DNA from: an uncultured Massilia sp.
GTDB taxonomy: Bacteria > Pseudomonadota > Gammaproteobacteria > Burkholderiales > Burkholderiaceae
Direction of reading: 5' to 3'
Length of the DNA stretch: 16,386 bases
Assembly: GCA_946886065.1 (NCBI GenBank)
Contig: CAMPHU010000094.1
Coordinates: 1 to 16,386, forward strand
The position numbers were made by a program, and so were the translations under genes. The notes beneath the pieces were generated by a model. The model was given only the letters and a program-made list of their open reading frames with translations. It searched no databases and was not told the origin of the DNA. Shown one piece after another: positions 7,979 to 13,730 of the stretch. Position 1 is the stretch's first letter. Every line of letters starts with the position of its first letter.

Positions 7979-8854
7979 GTGAGACAAATCCGCATGCTGT
8001 GCGCGCTGTGCCTGCTTTTGATTTCCGGTATCACCTCTGCCGCCAACTACACCCTCTGGATCAACGGACGAACGGGCGGCGGCCAGATCGGCAACTACAA
8101 CGACTTCACCTATTGGGGCCCCGCCACTACCGCGGCCGGGGTCAACAAGAAGGCCGTCAACTGGGACGGCCGCAGCAGTATTTCCTCGCAAAGCGGCAAG
8201 ATCCGCGACGCGCTCGACTGCTTCTGCACCGGCGCCAACTGGTGCTACGTCGCCACCCACAGCGCCGGCGACCTGATGATGGGCTACACGATGGCCAATT
8301 ACGGCGGCTCGGCGCGCTACAAGAAGAACGCCTCGCCCAACTCGAGCGGCGTATGCGGCAATTCCGACGGCGGCACCCAGACCGGCTGGAACATCAAGTG
8401 GGTGCGCGCCGCCTCGGGTGCGGCCGGCGGGTCCGAGCTGTCCGACGCCGGTTCCTGGACCACGTCCGAGCCGCTGGTGCAGGACCTGAAGACCACGACC
8501 GCGCGCGCCATGTACAACCACAACACCACGCGCAACGTCTGGTTCTACATGTATGCCGGCGCCAAGGGCACGGCCTACTCCGGCATCCTGCCGGGCCAGG
8601 ACGACGAGGCCGTGGCCTACCACAGCACCGGCGGCGTGTCCGGCAGCTCGGGCGGTTCCTACTGCAACCCGAGCGACTGGTGGTGCAACGACCTGACCCT
8701 CGGCACGGCCGCCAACGAAGGCGGCAGCGCCAAGTGGAGCTACCACTCGGTGGCCTTCCGCGACGACAACGAGGCCTATAACCACTACGCCAGCGGCAAC
8801 TGGGGAGGCATCGTGGGCGTCGTCCGCAACGCGGTCGTGAATTCCGCGTACTGA
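7979..8854 (+). CDS. Secreted lipase-like alpha/beta-hydrolase (291 aa)
   Basis: The GTG start at 7979 follows AAGGAG (7967-7972) at ideal spacing. An upstream in-frame ATG (7877) lies before the promoter -10 and would bury the signal peptide. Residues 1-22 form a Sec signal peptide, cleaved near SAA-NYT. I infer an alpha/beta-hydrolase fold: WINGRTGGG (27-35) as the first loop, a nucleophile elbow with S95 in VATHSAGD, the strand WVRAASGAAGGSELSD (141-156) as in lipases after the nucleophile, a candidate acid D208 or D209 in LPGQDDEAV, and a candidate base H269 in AYNHYASGNWGG. The elbow is T-H-S-A-G instead of G-x-S-x-G. Six cysteines in the mature part (81, 83, 89, 126, 229, 236) could form three disulfides, fitting export. 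The substrate is unknown. It is followed after two bases by a membrane-anchored protein gene. Confidence 0.75.
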   Translation: MRQIRMLCALCLLLISGITSAANYTLWINGRTGGGQIGNYNDFTYWGPATTAAGVNKKAVNWDGRSSISSQSGKIRDALDCFCTGANWCYVATHSAGDLMMGYTMANYGGSARYKKNASPNSSGVCGNSDGGTQTGWNIKWVRAASGAAGGSELSDAGSWTTSEPLVQDLKTTTARAMYNHNTTRNVWFYMYAGAKGTAYSGILPGQDDEAVAYHSTGGVSGSSGGSYCNPSDWWCNDLTLGTAANEGGSAKWSYHSVAFRDDNEAYNHYASGNWGGIVGVVRNAVVNSAY

Positions 8855-8856
8855 GC

Positions 8857-10101
8857 GTGCCTACCGAAGCACGCAAGCCGCGCCGCCTTGCCTGGTCGAT
8901 CGGACTGGGCATCGCGGTCCTCGCCGCCGCCGGGTTCTACCTGGCGCGCGGCGGCGAGGCCGGCACCCGACATGCGACGGCGGCGCCGCCGCCGGCAAGC
9001 GGCCCGCAGTTCTTCGGAAAGCTGCCGGAGCCGGGCGGCCTGGCCGTTCCGGACGGCCGCGAGGAGCGGCGCCGCCTGCTGGTGGAGCAGGTGCAGCAGA
9101 CCGACCAGGCCTATTGCAGCTATCTCGAAGGCAGCAAATACCCTCACGAATCGCAGCCGATCTCCCGCAATCCGGACCAGACCTGGCCGAACCGGCCGGT
9201 GATGGAAATGAACCCGATGCGCACCCAGGGTGGCGGCAGCAGCGACAAGGTGCTGCTCCAGACCTCGCAGTCGCGCGTCTACCTGGCGGCGGGGGAGGCG
9301 GCCGCCTTCTCGCTGCGCGCGGTCGACGCCCAGGGGCAGACGGTACCGCTGGTGGTGACACGCGCACTGGCGCAGGGCATGACCTACGGCGCCAGCCGTC
9401 CCACGGCCCAGGTGACGCTGCCTTTCGCGGACGATGGCGGCGGGGCCGACCCGGTGGCGGGCGACGGCGCGTTTGCGGGGGTGTTGTCGCCGGCCCAGAC
9501 CGGGCTGGCGGGCTTCCACGGCACCATCCGCACCGAGGTGCGCTACACGGCGGGCGGCCGCAGCGGCTTTGCCCTGTTCGACGTGATCTACACGCCCACC
9601 CTGCCGGCCTCCTGGACCGGCCAGGTGCGCGAAGCCACCGAGAACGGCTCGCTCAGCTTCTACCTGCGCCTCGACGTGCGCCAGCCGGGCCGCTATGTCG
9701 TCACCGGCCGGATCGACGACGCGCGCGGCAAGCCCTTCGCGCTGGCGACCTTCAACGACGTGCTTGGGGTTGGTGCGCAGGACGTCAAGCTGGGCGTGTT
9801 CGGCAAGCTGCTGCTCGATGGCGCGCCACAGCTGCCGCTGGTGCTGCGCGATGTCGACGGCTACCTGCTGCGCGAGAACCTCGATCCGGACCGGCTGCTG
9901 CTGCCGCGCCTGGAGGGCAAGGTCTACGCCAGCAAGACGCAGTCGCCGAAGGGGTTCTCGGACGCCGAGTGGCAGAGCGAGGAACGCAGCCGCTACCTGA
10001 CCGAGTACGCGAAGGACCGCCGGCTCGCGCGCGCCAGGCTGGCGGCGTTCGACCCGGGTCAGGCGCCGCCGCCCGGCGCCTGCGCCCAGCCTGGCGGCTG
10101 A
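8857..10101 (+). CDS. Membrane-anchored beta-rich protein of unknown function (414 aa)
   Basis: I do not recognise this protein. It starts at GTG 8857, two bases after the hydrolase stop, with no clear ribosome binding site, so translation is probably coupled to the hydrolase. Residues 1-10 are basic and 12-30 hydrophobic, giving a single N-terminal anchor with the rest in the periplasm. Residues 32-56 are a Pro/Ala-rich linker. About 130-345 looks like two beta-sandwich domains. The first ends in the acidic loop FADDGGGADPVAGDGAFAG (190-208), a pattern seen in extracellular domains of the choice-of-anchor X type and possibly metal-binding. The second contains YVVTGRIDDARGKPFA. Residues 365-398 are a charged helix. 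There are two cysteines in the periplasmic part (C87, C409). The position behind a secreted hydrolase suggests a maturation, retention or inhibition partner; this is inference. Confidence 0.7.
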   Translation: MPTEARKPRRLAWSIGLGIAVLAAAGFYLARGGEAGTRHATAAPPPASGPQFFGKLPEPGGLAVPDGREERRRLLVEQVQQTDQAYCSYLEGSKYPHESQPISRNPDQTWPNRPVMEMNPMRTQGGGSSDKVLLQTSQSRVYLAAGEAAAFSLRAVDAQGQTVPLVVTRALAQGMTYGASRPTAQVTLPFADDGGGADPVAGDGAFAGVLSPAQTGLAGFHGTIRTEVRYTAGGRSGFALFDVIYTPTLPASWTGQVREATENGSLSFYLRLDVRQPGRYVVTGRIDDARGKPFALATFNDVLGVGAQDVKLGVFGKLLLDGAPQLPLVLRDVDGYLLRENLDPDRLLLPRLEGKVYASKTQSPKGFSDAEWQSEERSRYLTEYAKDRRLARARLAAFDPGQAPPPGACAQPGG

Positions 10102-10102
10102 A

Positions 10103-10143
10103 CCGCTGCTGCCGGGCTTTCGCTGTCAGCCCGGCAGCAGCGG
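10103..10143. terminator. Perfect 16-bp stem-loop between convergent genes
   Basis: CCGCTGCTGCCGGGCT (10103-10118) pairs without mismatch with 10128-10143 around a nine-base loop. It begins two bases after the stop of the rightward 414-aa gene and covers the last codons of the leftward 50-aa ORF. No T-run follows on either strand, so it is not a canonical intrinsic terminator. It could be a bidirectional barrier, or an RNA stabiliser for either transcript. Confidence 0.55.
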
Positions 10144-10278
10144 CAACCGGTCGACCATCATGGCGACGCCGATCGCGCCACACAGCATCCCGCACCAGAA
10201 CCAGCGCATGAATGGGCGCATCAATGGGTGGATCAATGGGCGCCCCGGCGGGCGCTTGTCGAGTTGTCGCACTTTCAT
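10126..10278 (-). CDS. Putative small membrane protein (50 aa)
   Basis: The leftward ATG at 10278-10276 follows GGAGGAG with about seven bases between, one of the best ribosome binding sites in the window. This is my main reason to call it. The product has a basic, proline-rich N-terminal half (KVRQLDKRPPGRP) and one hydrophobic segment, WFWCGMLCGAIGVAMMV (residues 26-42), with a short polar end. This suggests a single-pass inner-membrane protein with a cytoplasmic N-terminus. AATGGG recurs on the plus strand at 10211, 10223 and 10235 with a 12-base period, encoding repeated Pro-Leu/Met-Arg/His units in the middle of the protein. The last codons lie in a perfect stem-loop shared with the convergent upstream gene. 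No function can be assigned. A longer in-frame leftward extension would run antisense through ylqF and is unlikely. Confidence 0.55.
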   Translation of the reverse strand: MKVRQLDKRPPGRPLIHPLMRPFMRWFWCGMLCGAIGVAMMVDRLPLLPG

Positions 10279-10339
10279 CCTTGTCTCCTCCCCCGGCTCT
10301 GACGGCCGAAGGAAAGTGTGCGCGCGAAATGTTTCAATC

Positions 10340-10351
10340 GCGTTGCAACGC
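10340..10351. repeat. 12-bp perfect palindrome between divergent genes
   Basis: GCGTTGCAACGC is a perfect palindrome in the 157-base gap between the leftward 50-aa ORF and ylqF. It sits about 60 bases upstream of the small ORF start and 85 upstream of ylqF. It could be an operator shared by both promoters. A TAAAAT at 10396-10401 is a possible ylqF -10 hexamer but has no good -35. Confidence 0.3.
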
Positions 10352-10435
10352 ATCAAGAAACAACGCCGGTGTAGTGGGGAAAGGGGCCGCCAGCGTAAAA
10401 TAGCGCCTTGAACGAAAGATAAAGAGAGCAAGAGC

Positions 10436-11383
10436 ATGTCGATACAATGGTTCCCGGGGCACATGAATGCGGCCAAGAGGGAAGCGGCCGAGCAGATGGA
10501 GAACATCGACATCGTGGTCGAGGTCCTGGACGCGCGGCTGCCGGAGGCGAGCTGTAACCCGCTGGTGGAGGAGATCCGCAAGTTCCGCCAGCGCCCCTGC
10601 CTGAAGGTCCTGAACAAGATCGACCTGGCCGATCCCGCGGCCACCGCCGCCTGGAAGGCCTACTATGACGCCCAGGAAGGCGTGACGGCCTATCCGATGA
10701 CGACCAAGAAGCCGGCCGACGTCGCGCGCATCCCGGCGCTGTGCCTGGGACTGGCGCCGCACCGCGGCGTCCCGACCAAGCCGCTGCGCATCATGATCAT
10801 GGGCATCCCGAACGTGGGCAAGTCGACCCTGATGAACGCGCTGCTCAAGAAGCGCGTGGCCAAGGTGGGCGATGAGCCGGCGGTGACCAAGACCCAGCAG
10901 CGCCTTTACCTGGACAAGCACACGGTGCTGGTCGATACCCCCGGCATGCTGTGGCCGAAGATCGCGATGGCGAGCGACGGCCTGGCACTGGCGGCCAGCC
11001 ACGCGATCGGTTCGAACGCGCTGATCGAGGAAGAAGTGGCCGAATACCTGGCCAGCGTGCTGCTGGAACGCTATCCGCAGCTGCTCACGGCGCGTTATGG
11101 CCTCAAGACCGAGGGCATGGACGGCGTGGACGTGATCGAAGGCGTGGCGGCGCGCCGCGGCTACCGCGTGCGCGGCGGCGAGTTCGATTACGAGAAGGCC
11201 TCGCACATGCTGCTGCAGGACTACCGCAGCGGCGCGCTGGGCCGCATCAGCCTGGAGACGCCGGAAAGCCGGGCCGCCAGCCTGGCGCGGCACGCTGCCG
11301 AGATGGCGGAGAAGGAGCGCATCGCGGCCGAGAAGGCGGCCGAGAAGGCGGAGCAGGCGGCGCGCGGCAAGCGGGGGACGTGA
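10436..11383 (+). CDS. ylqF: Ribosome biogenesis GTPase YlqF/RbgA (315 aa)
   Basis: A circularly permuted GTPase that acts late in assembly of the large ribosomal subunit. The motif order is diagnostic: G4 NKID at residues 60-63 comes first, then G1 GIPNVGKST at 123-131, G2 around T151 and G3 DTPGM at 167-171. The start MSIQWFPGHMNAAKRE is the typical N-terminus of the family, including the conserved WFPGHM. The ATG follows AAGAGAG (10422-10428) at good spacing. The C-terminal ANTAR-like helical domain (about 200-290) ends in an Ala/Glu/Lys-rich helix with a basic tail (GKRGT) that could contact rRNA. It appears to be a single-gene unit, convergent with the 158-aa gene that ends 48 bases beyond it. 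Confidence 0.95.
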   Translation: MSIQWFPGHMNAAKREAAEQMENIDIVVEVLDARLPEASCNPLVEEIRKFRQRPCLKVLNKIDLADPAATAAWKAYYDAQEGVTAYPMTTKKPADVARIPALCLGLAPHRGVPTKPLRIMIMGIPNVGKSTLMNALLKKRVAKVGDEPAVTKTQQRLYLDKHTVLVDTPGMLWPKIAMASDGLALAASHAIGSNALIEEEVAEYLASVLLERYPQLLTARYGLKTEGMDGVDVIEGVAARRGYRVRGGEFDYEKASHMLLQDYRSGALGRISLETPESRAASLARHAAEMAEKERIAAEKAAEKAEQAARGKRGT

Positions 11384-11430
11384 ACACCGGATGCACCGTG
11401 CCGGTTCGAGCGGGTAGCAATCTCAAGCAA

Positions 11431-11907
11431 TCATGCCGATATGTTCAGTGCTCGTACGCGCTGAAAGCTTTCGCGGTCACGGGTGACGAAGAACATATTC
11501 GGCGTGCCTGCACCAAGTACATGCAGCGGCCGGGTGCTCGTCACCTGTTCCCAGAAGGATCCCGTCTCATGGCCGTCACCGAGGACCGAGAAGCCGTACA
11601 GGTTGACATGATTGCGCTTCGGGATAATCTGCGGCATTGAATCGAAGACGTACCATTCGTCGAAACCGGGCGCCGGCAACTCTGCAGGGCGGACGATTTC
11701 ATTGCTGATCGCGGTAGTCTCGACGGCACTCCAGCCCATGCGCATCTCGTCTTGAGACGGCACGTATGGGCCGCTGTCGCAGGCAGTAATCGCGACCCGC
11801 TTCCCAAGCACCAGTTCAGGCGCGACTTTTATCAGATCGGCGAGCGAGGGATCCCATGCTGCGGACCACTGAATGGCCCAGTATCCGTATCGTTCGGCAT
11901 GATTCAT
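11431..11907 (-). CDS. Uncharacterised protein, 158 aa, lower G+C
   Basis: I do not recognise this protein. It reads well as a real globular protein: a mixed hydrophobic pattern, many tryptophans and tyrosines (YGYWAIQWSAAWDPS near the start, EWYVFDSM at about 84-91, FWEQ at about 118-121), and an ending with HVLGAGTPNMFFVTRDRESF. There is no signal peptide and no membrane segment, so it is probably cytoplasmic. The ATG at 11907 has GGAAA about seven bases upstream. It lies 27 bases after the stop of the dioxygenase gene in the same direction, so it may be cotranscribed. Its G+C is about 58% by hand count against about 70% around it, which hints at acquisition by transfer. Size and shape fit an orphan immunity-type or other accessory protein, but no motif proves this, and no toxin gene is adjacent. 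Confidence 0.72.
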   Translation of the reverse strand: MNHAERYGYWAIQWSAAWDPSLADLIKVAPELVLGKRVAITACDSGPYVPSQDEMRMGWSAVETTAISNEIVRPAELPAPGFDEWYVFDSMPQIIPKRNHVNLYGFSVLGDGHETGSFWEQVTSTRPLHVLGAGTPNMFFVTRDRESFQRVRALNISA

Positions 11908-11934
11908 CGAAGAGTTTCCGGCACTATTCCTTGC

Positions 11935-12750
11935 CTATTCTTTCGGCGGTTCGCCGAAACGGAAGCTCGACACCGCCAGGCTCCCGAAGAAAGCATCCTC
12001 GTGATACACGCAGGCCGCCGCTTCATCCTCTGCCGCCCCCAGCGCCACCATCAGCGGAATCAAATGCTCCTCGCGCGGATGCGCGGCCCTGGCCTGCGGC
12101 GCCTCGCTCCAGCGCAGCAGCGCCTGTTCGCGTTCACGCGGCGGCAGGTCCACTACCGCATGCCGCAGCCAGGCGTCGAAGGCATGCGAGGCCGCCCGGC
12201 CCGCCGGCCCGAACTGGCGCAGGTTATGGAAGGACAGTCCGCTCCCGACGATCAGCACGCCCTCGTCGCGCAAGGGCCTGAGCGCGCGCCCGGCGGCGAT
12301 GTGCGCGGCCGGATCGAGGTCGCGCCGCAGCGACATCTGCACCACCGGGACGTTCGCCTCCGGATAGACCGGATACAGCATCGAGAAGGTGCCATGGTCG
12401 AAGCCGCGCTCGGGATCGAGTTCGGCGTCGATGCCCGCGCCGGCCAGCAGGCGCGCCACCTGGCCGGCCAGCGCAGGGTCGCCCGGCGCGGGATAGCGGA
12501 TCTGGTAGGTATGGGGAGGAAAGCCGCCGTAGTCGTAGATCATGCCGGGCGCGCTGCCGGAGGACAGCATGAAGTGCGGCGCTTCCCAGTGGCTGGTCAC
12601 GACCAGCACCGCGCGTACCGCATCGCGGTTTTCCTGCCGCATCGCCACGAGCGAGGCTTCGAGGCGGTCGTAGGCGGCGCCGACCTGCTCCTTCATCCAC
12701 GGCCAGGGGCCGCCGCCATGCGAGACGAAATAGGTGGGTAGGGTAGCCAT
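11935..12750 (-). CDS. ygiD: Extradiol ring-cleavage dioxygenase, LigB/YgiD family (271 aa)
   Basis: A cytoplasmic member of the class III extradiol dioxygenase superfamily, like E. coli YgiD (4,5-DOPA dioxygenase), which opens catechol rings such as DOPA. Conserved histidines are in place: H11 in FVSHGGGPW, H54 in VTSHWEAP, H119 in FDHGTFSM, H175 in GLSFHNLR and H229 in EEHLIPL. Of these H11, H54, H175 and H229 correspond to the metal site of the family. The length equals that of YgiD. The ATG at 12750 has AGGAG six bases upstream, which settles the start; the in-frame ATG at 12783 lacks one. The gene lies 47 bases after the membrane-protein gene in the same direction, and a 158-aa gene follows. 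The true substrate is not evident, because no catechol pathway gene is nearby. Confidence 0.92.
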   Translation of the reverse strand: MATLPTYFVSHGGGPWPWMKEQVGAAYDRLEASLVAMRQENRDAVRAVLVVTSHWEAPHFMLSSGSAPGMIYDYGGFPPHTYQIRYPAPGDPALAGQVARLLAGAGIDAELDPERGFDHGTFSMLYPVYPEANVPVVQMSLRRDLDPAAHIAAGRALRPLRDEGVLIVGSGLSFHNLRQFGPAGRAASHAFDAWLRHAVVDLPPREREQALLRWSEAPQARAAHPREEHLIPLMVALGAAEDEAAACVYHEDAFFGSLAVSSFRFGEPPKE

Positions 12751-12797
12751 GGGCGCTCCTCTCGAAAGCTTGGTAACGCCCATGGTAGCCGATCGGT

Positions 12798-13730
12798 CTA
12801 GACCTTGCTGGCGCCCCGTGCCACTTCCATCAGCGCGAACAGGCGCGCGCAGCGCATCCAGGCCAGCACCGCCACCGCCAGCTGGGTCAGCAGCAGGGCG
12901 CCGATGAAGCCGGCCACGCCCAGCGGCGGGGTGTTGATGCGCGCCACCGCCAGCAGGGCCGCCAGCACCAGGCCAAGGATCGTCACACCCAGGTAGGTAC
13001 CCATCACCGCCAGCGGGCGCCGCGCCAGCACGCGCAGGCCGGCAAACCAGGCCTTGACCGCCGAGGTGCGGCGGCGGTCGAGCGCCAGCACGGCACGCCC
13101 CTGGTCCAGGGTCGCGTGCACGACCAGGAACAGCAGGGCCGCCAGCACCTGGGCCGCGGTCATCGCCAGGCTGGCGTCGGACGGCACGATGGCCGCGGCG
13201 CCGCGCTCGCTGGCCGCATCGATCGCCACGCCGGCCAGCGCGCCCGCCAGGCCAAGCGGCAGCAGTGCCCAGACCAGCATGCGCGCCAGGCGTCCGTATT
13301 CCAGCACGCCGCCCGCCACCAGGGCCGCGAAGCCCGGGACCTGGGGGGCGCGCGCCGCCGTGATCGCGGCGCCGGTCAGCAGCGGTGACAGCAGCAAGGT
13401 CAGCACCAGGGCCGCGATGCCGCCGCCGGTCATGGCGGCGCCGTATTGCTTGCCCATGCCGGCGAGGTCGTTGATCGAGGCCAGGTCCAGGCGCCGGGCC
13501 AGCTCCGCCGCCTGGGCCGAGTGGTCGAAGGCCGTGCCCAGCATGTTCCAGACCGGCAGGGAGGCCGCCAGCGCCGGCAGCAGCAGGGCAAGGAGCCACA
13601 GCAGCACGAGGCGCCATTGCAGGGCCGGACGGGTGGCGCGAAGCGGCGCCGGCAGGCGGCTCGGGGACGCACTGGTTGTGGTCGGCGGCACTGCCGCCTG
13701 CTTGTCGAGGAGAGCGGTCATGGTCGTCAT
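12798..13730 (-). CDS. Six-helix inner-membrane protein of unknown function (310 aa)
   Basis: The ATG at 13730-13728 overlaps the stop of the M1 peptidase gene as ATGA, so the two are probably translated as a coupled pair. Residues 1-36 are a polar, Pro/Thr-rich N-terminal tail. Hydrophobic segments follow at about 41-60, 101-125, 148-172, 188-207, 240-264 and 270-292. The loop at 61-100 is the longest (AFDHSAQAAELARRLDLASI and following). No ATPase, transport or catalytic motif is visible. The helix arrangement recalls membrane domains of the YciC / glycerophosphodiester-phosphodiesterase-associated type, but that is only an impression. I infer it works with the exported M1 peptidase, for example as an anchor or exporter component. 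Confidence 0.8.
   Translation of the reverse strand: MTTMTALLDKQAAVPPTTTSASPSRLPAPLRATRPALQWRLVLLWLLALLLPALAASLPVWNMLGTAFDHSAQAAELARRLDLASINDLAGMGKQYGAAMTGGGIAALVLTLLLSPLLTGAAITAARAPQVPGFAALVAGGVLEYGRLARMLVWALLPLGLAGALAGVAIDAASERGAAAIVPSDASLAMTAAQVLAALLFLVVHATLDQGRAVLALDRRRTSAVKAWFAGLRVLARRPLAVMGTYLGVTILGLVLAALLAVARINTPPLGVAGFIGALLLTQLAVAVLAWMRCARLFALMEVARGASKV

Noticed and set aside
12751..13617. Upstream in-frame extension of the dioxygenase gene
   Set aside because: It runs through the membrane-protein gene in the wrong frame, while AGGAG stands right before the ATG at 12750.
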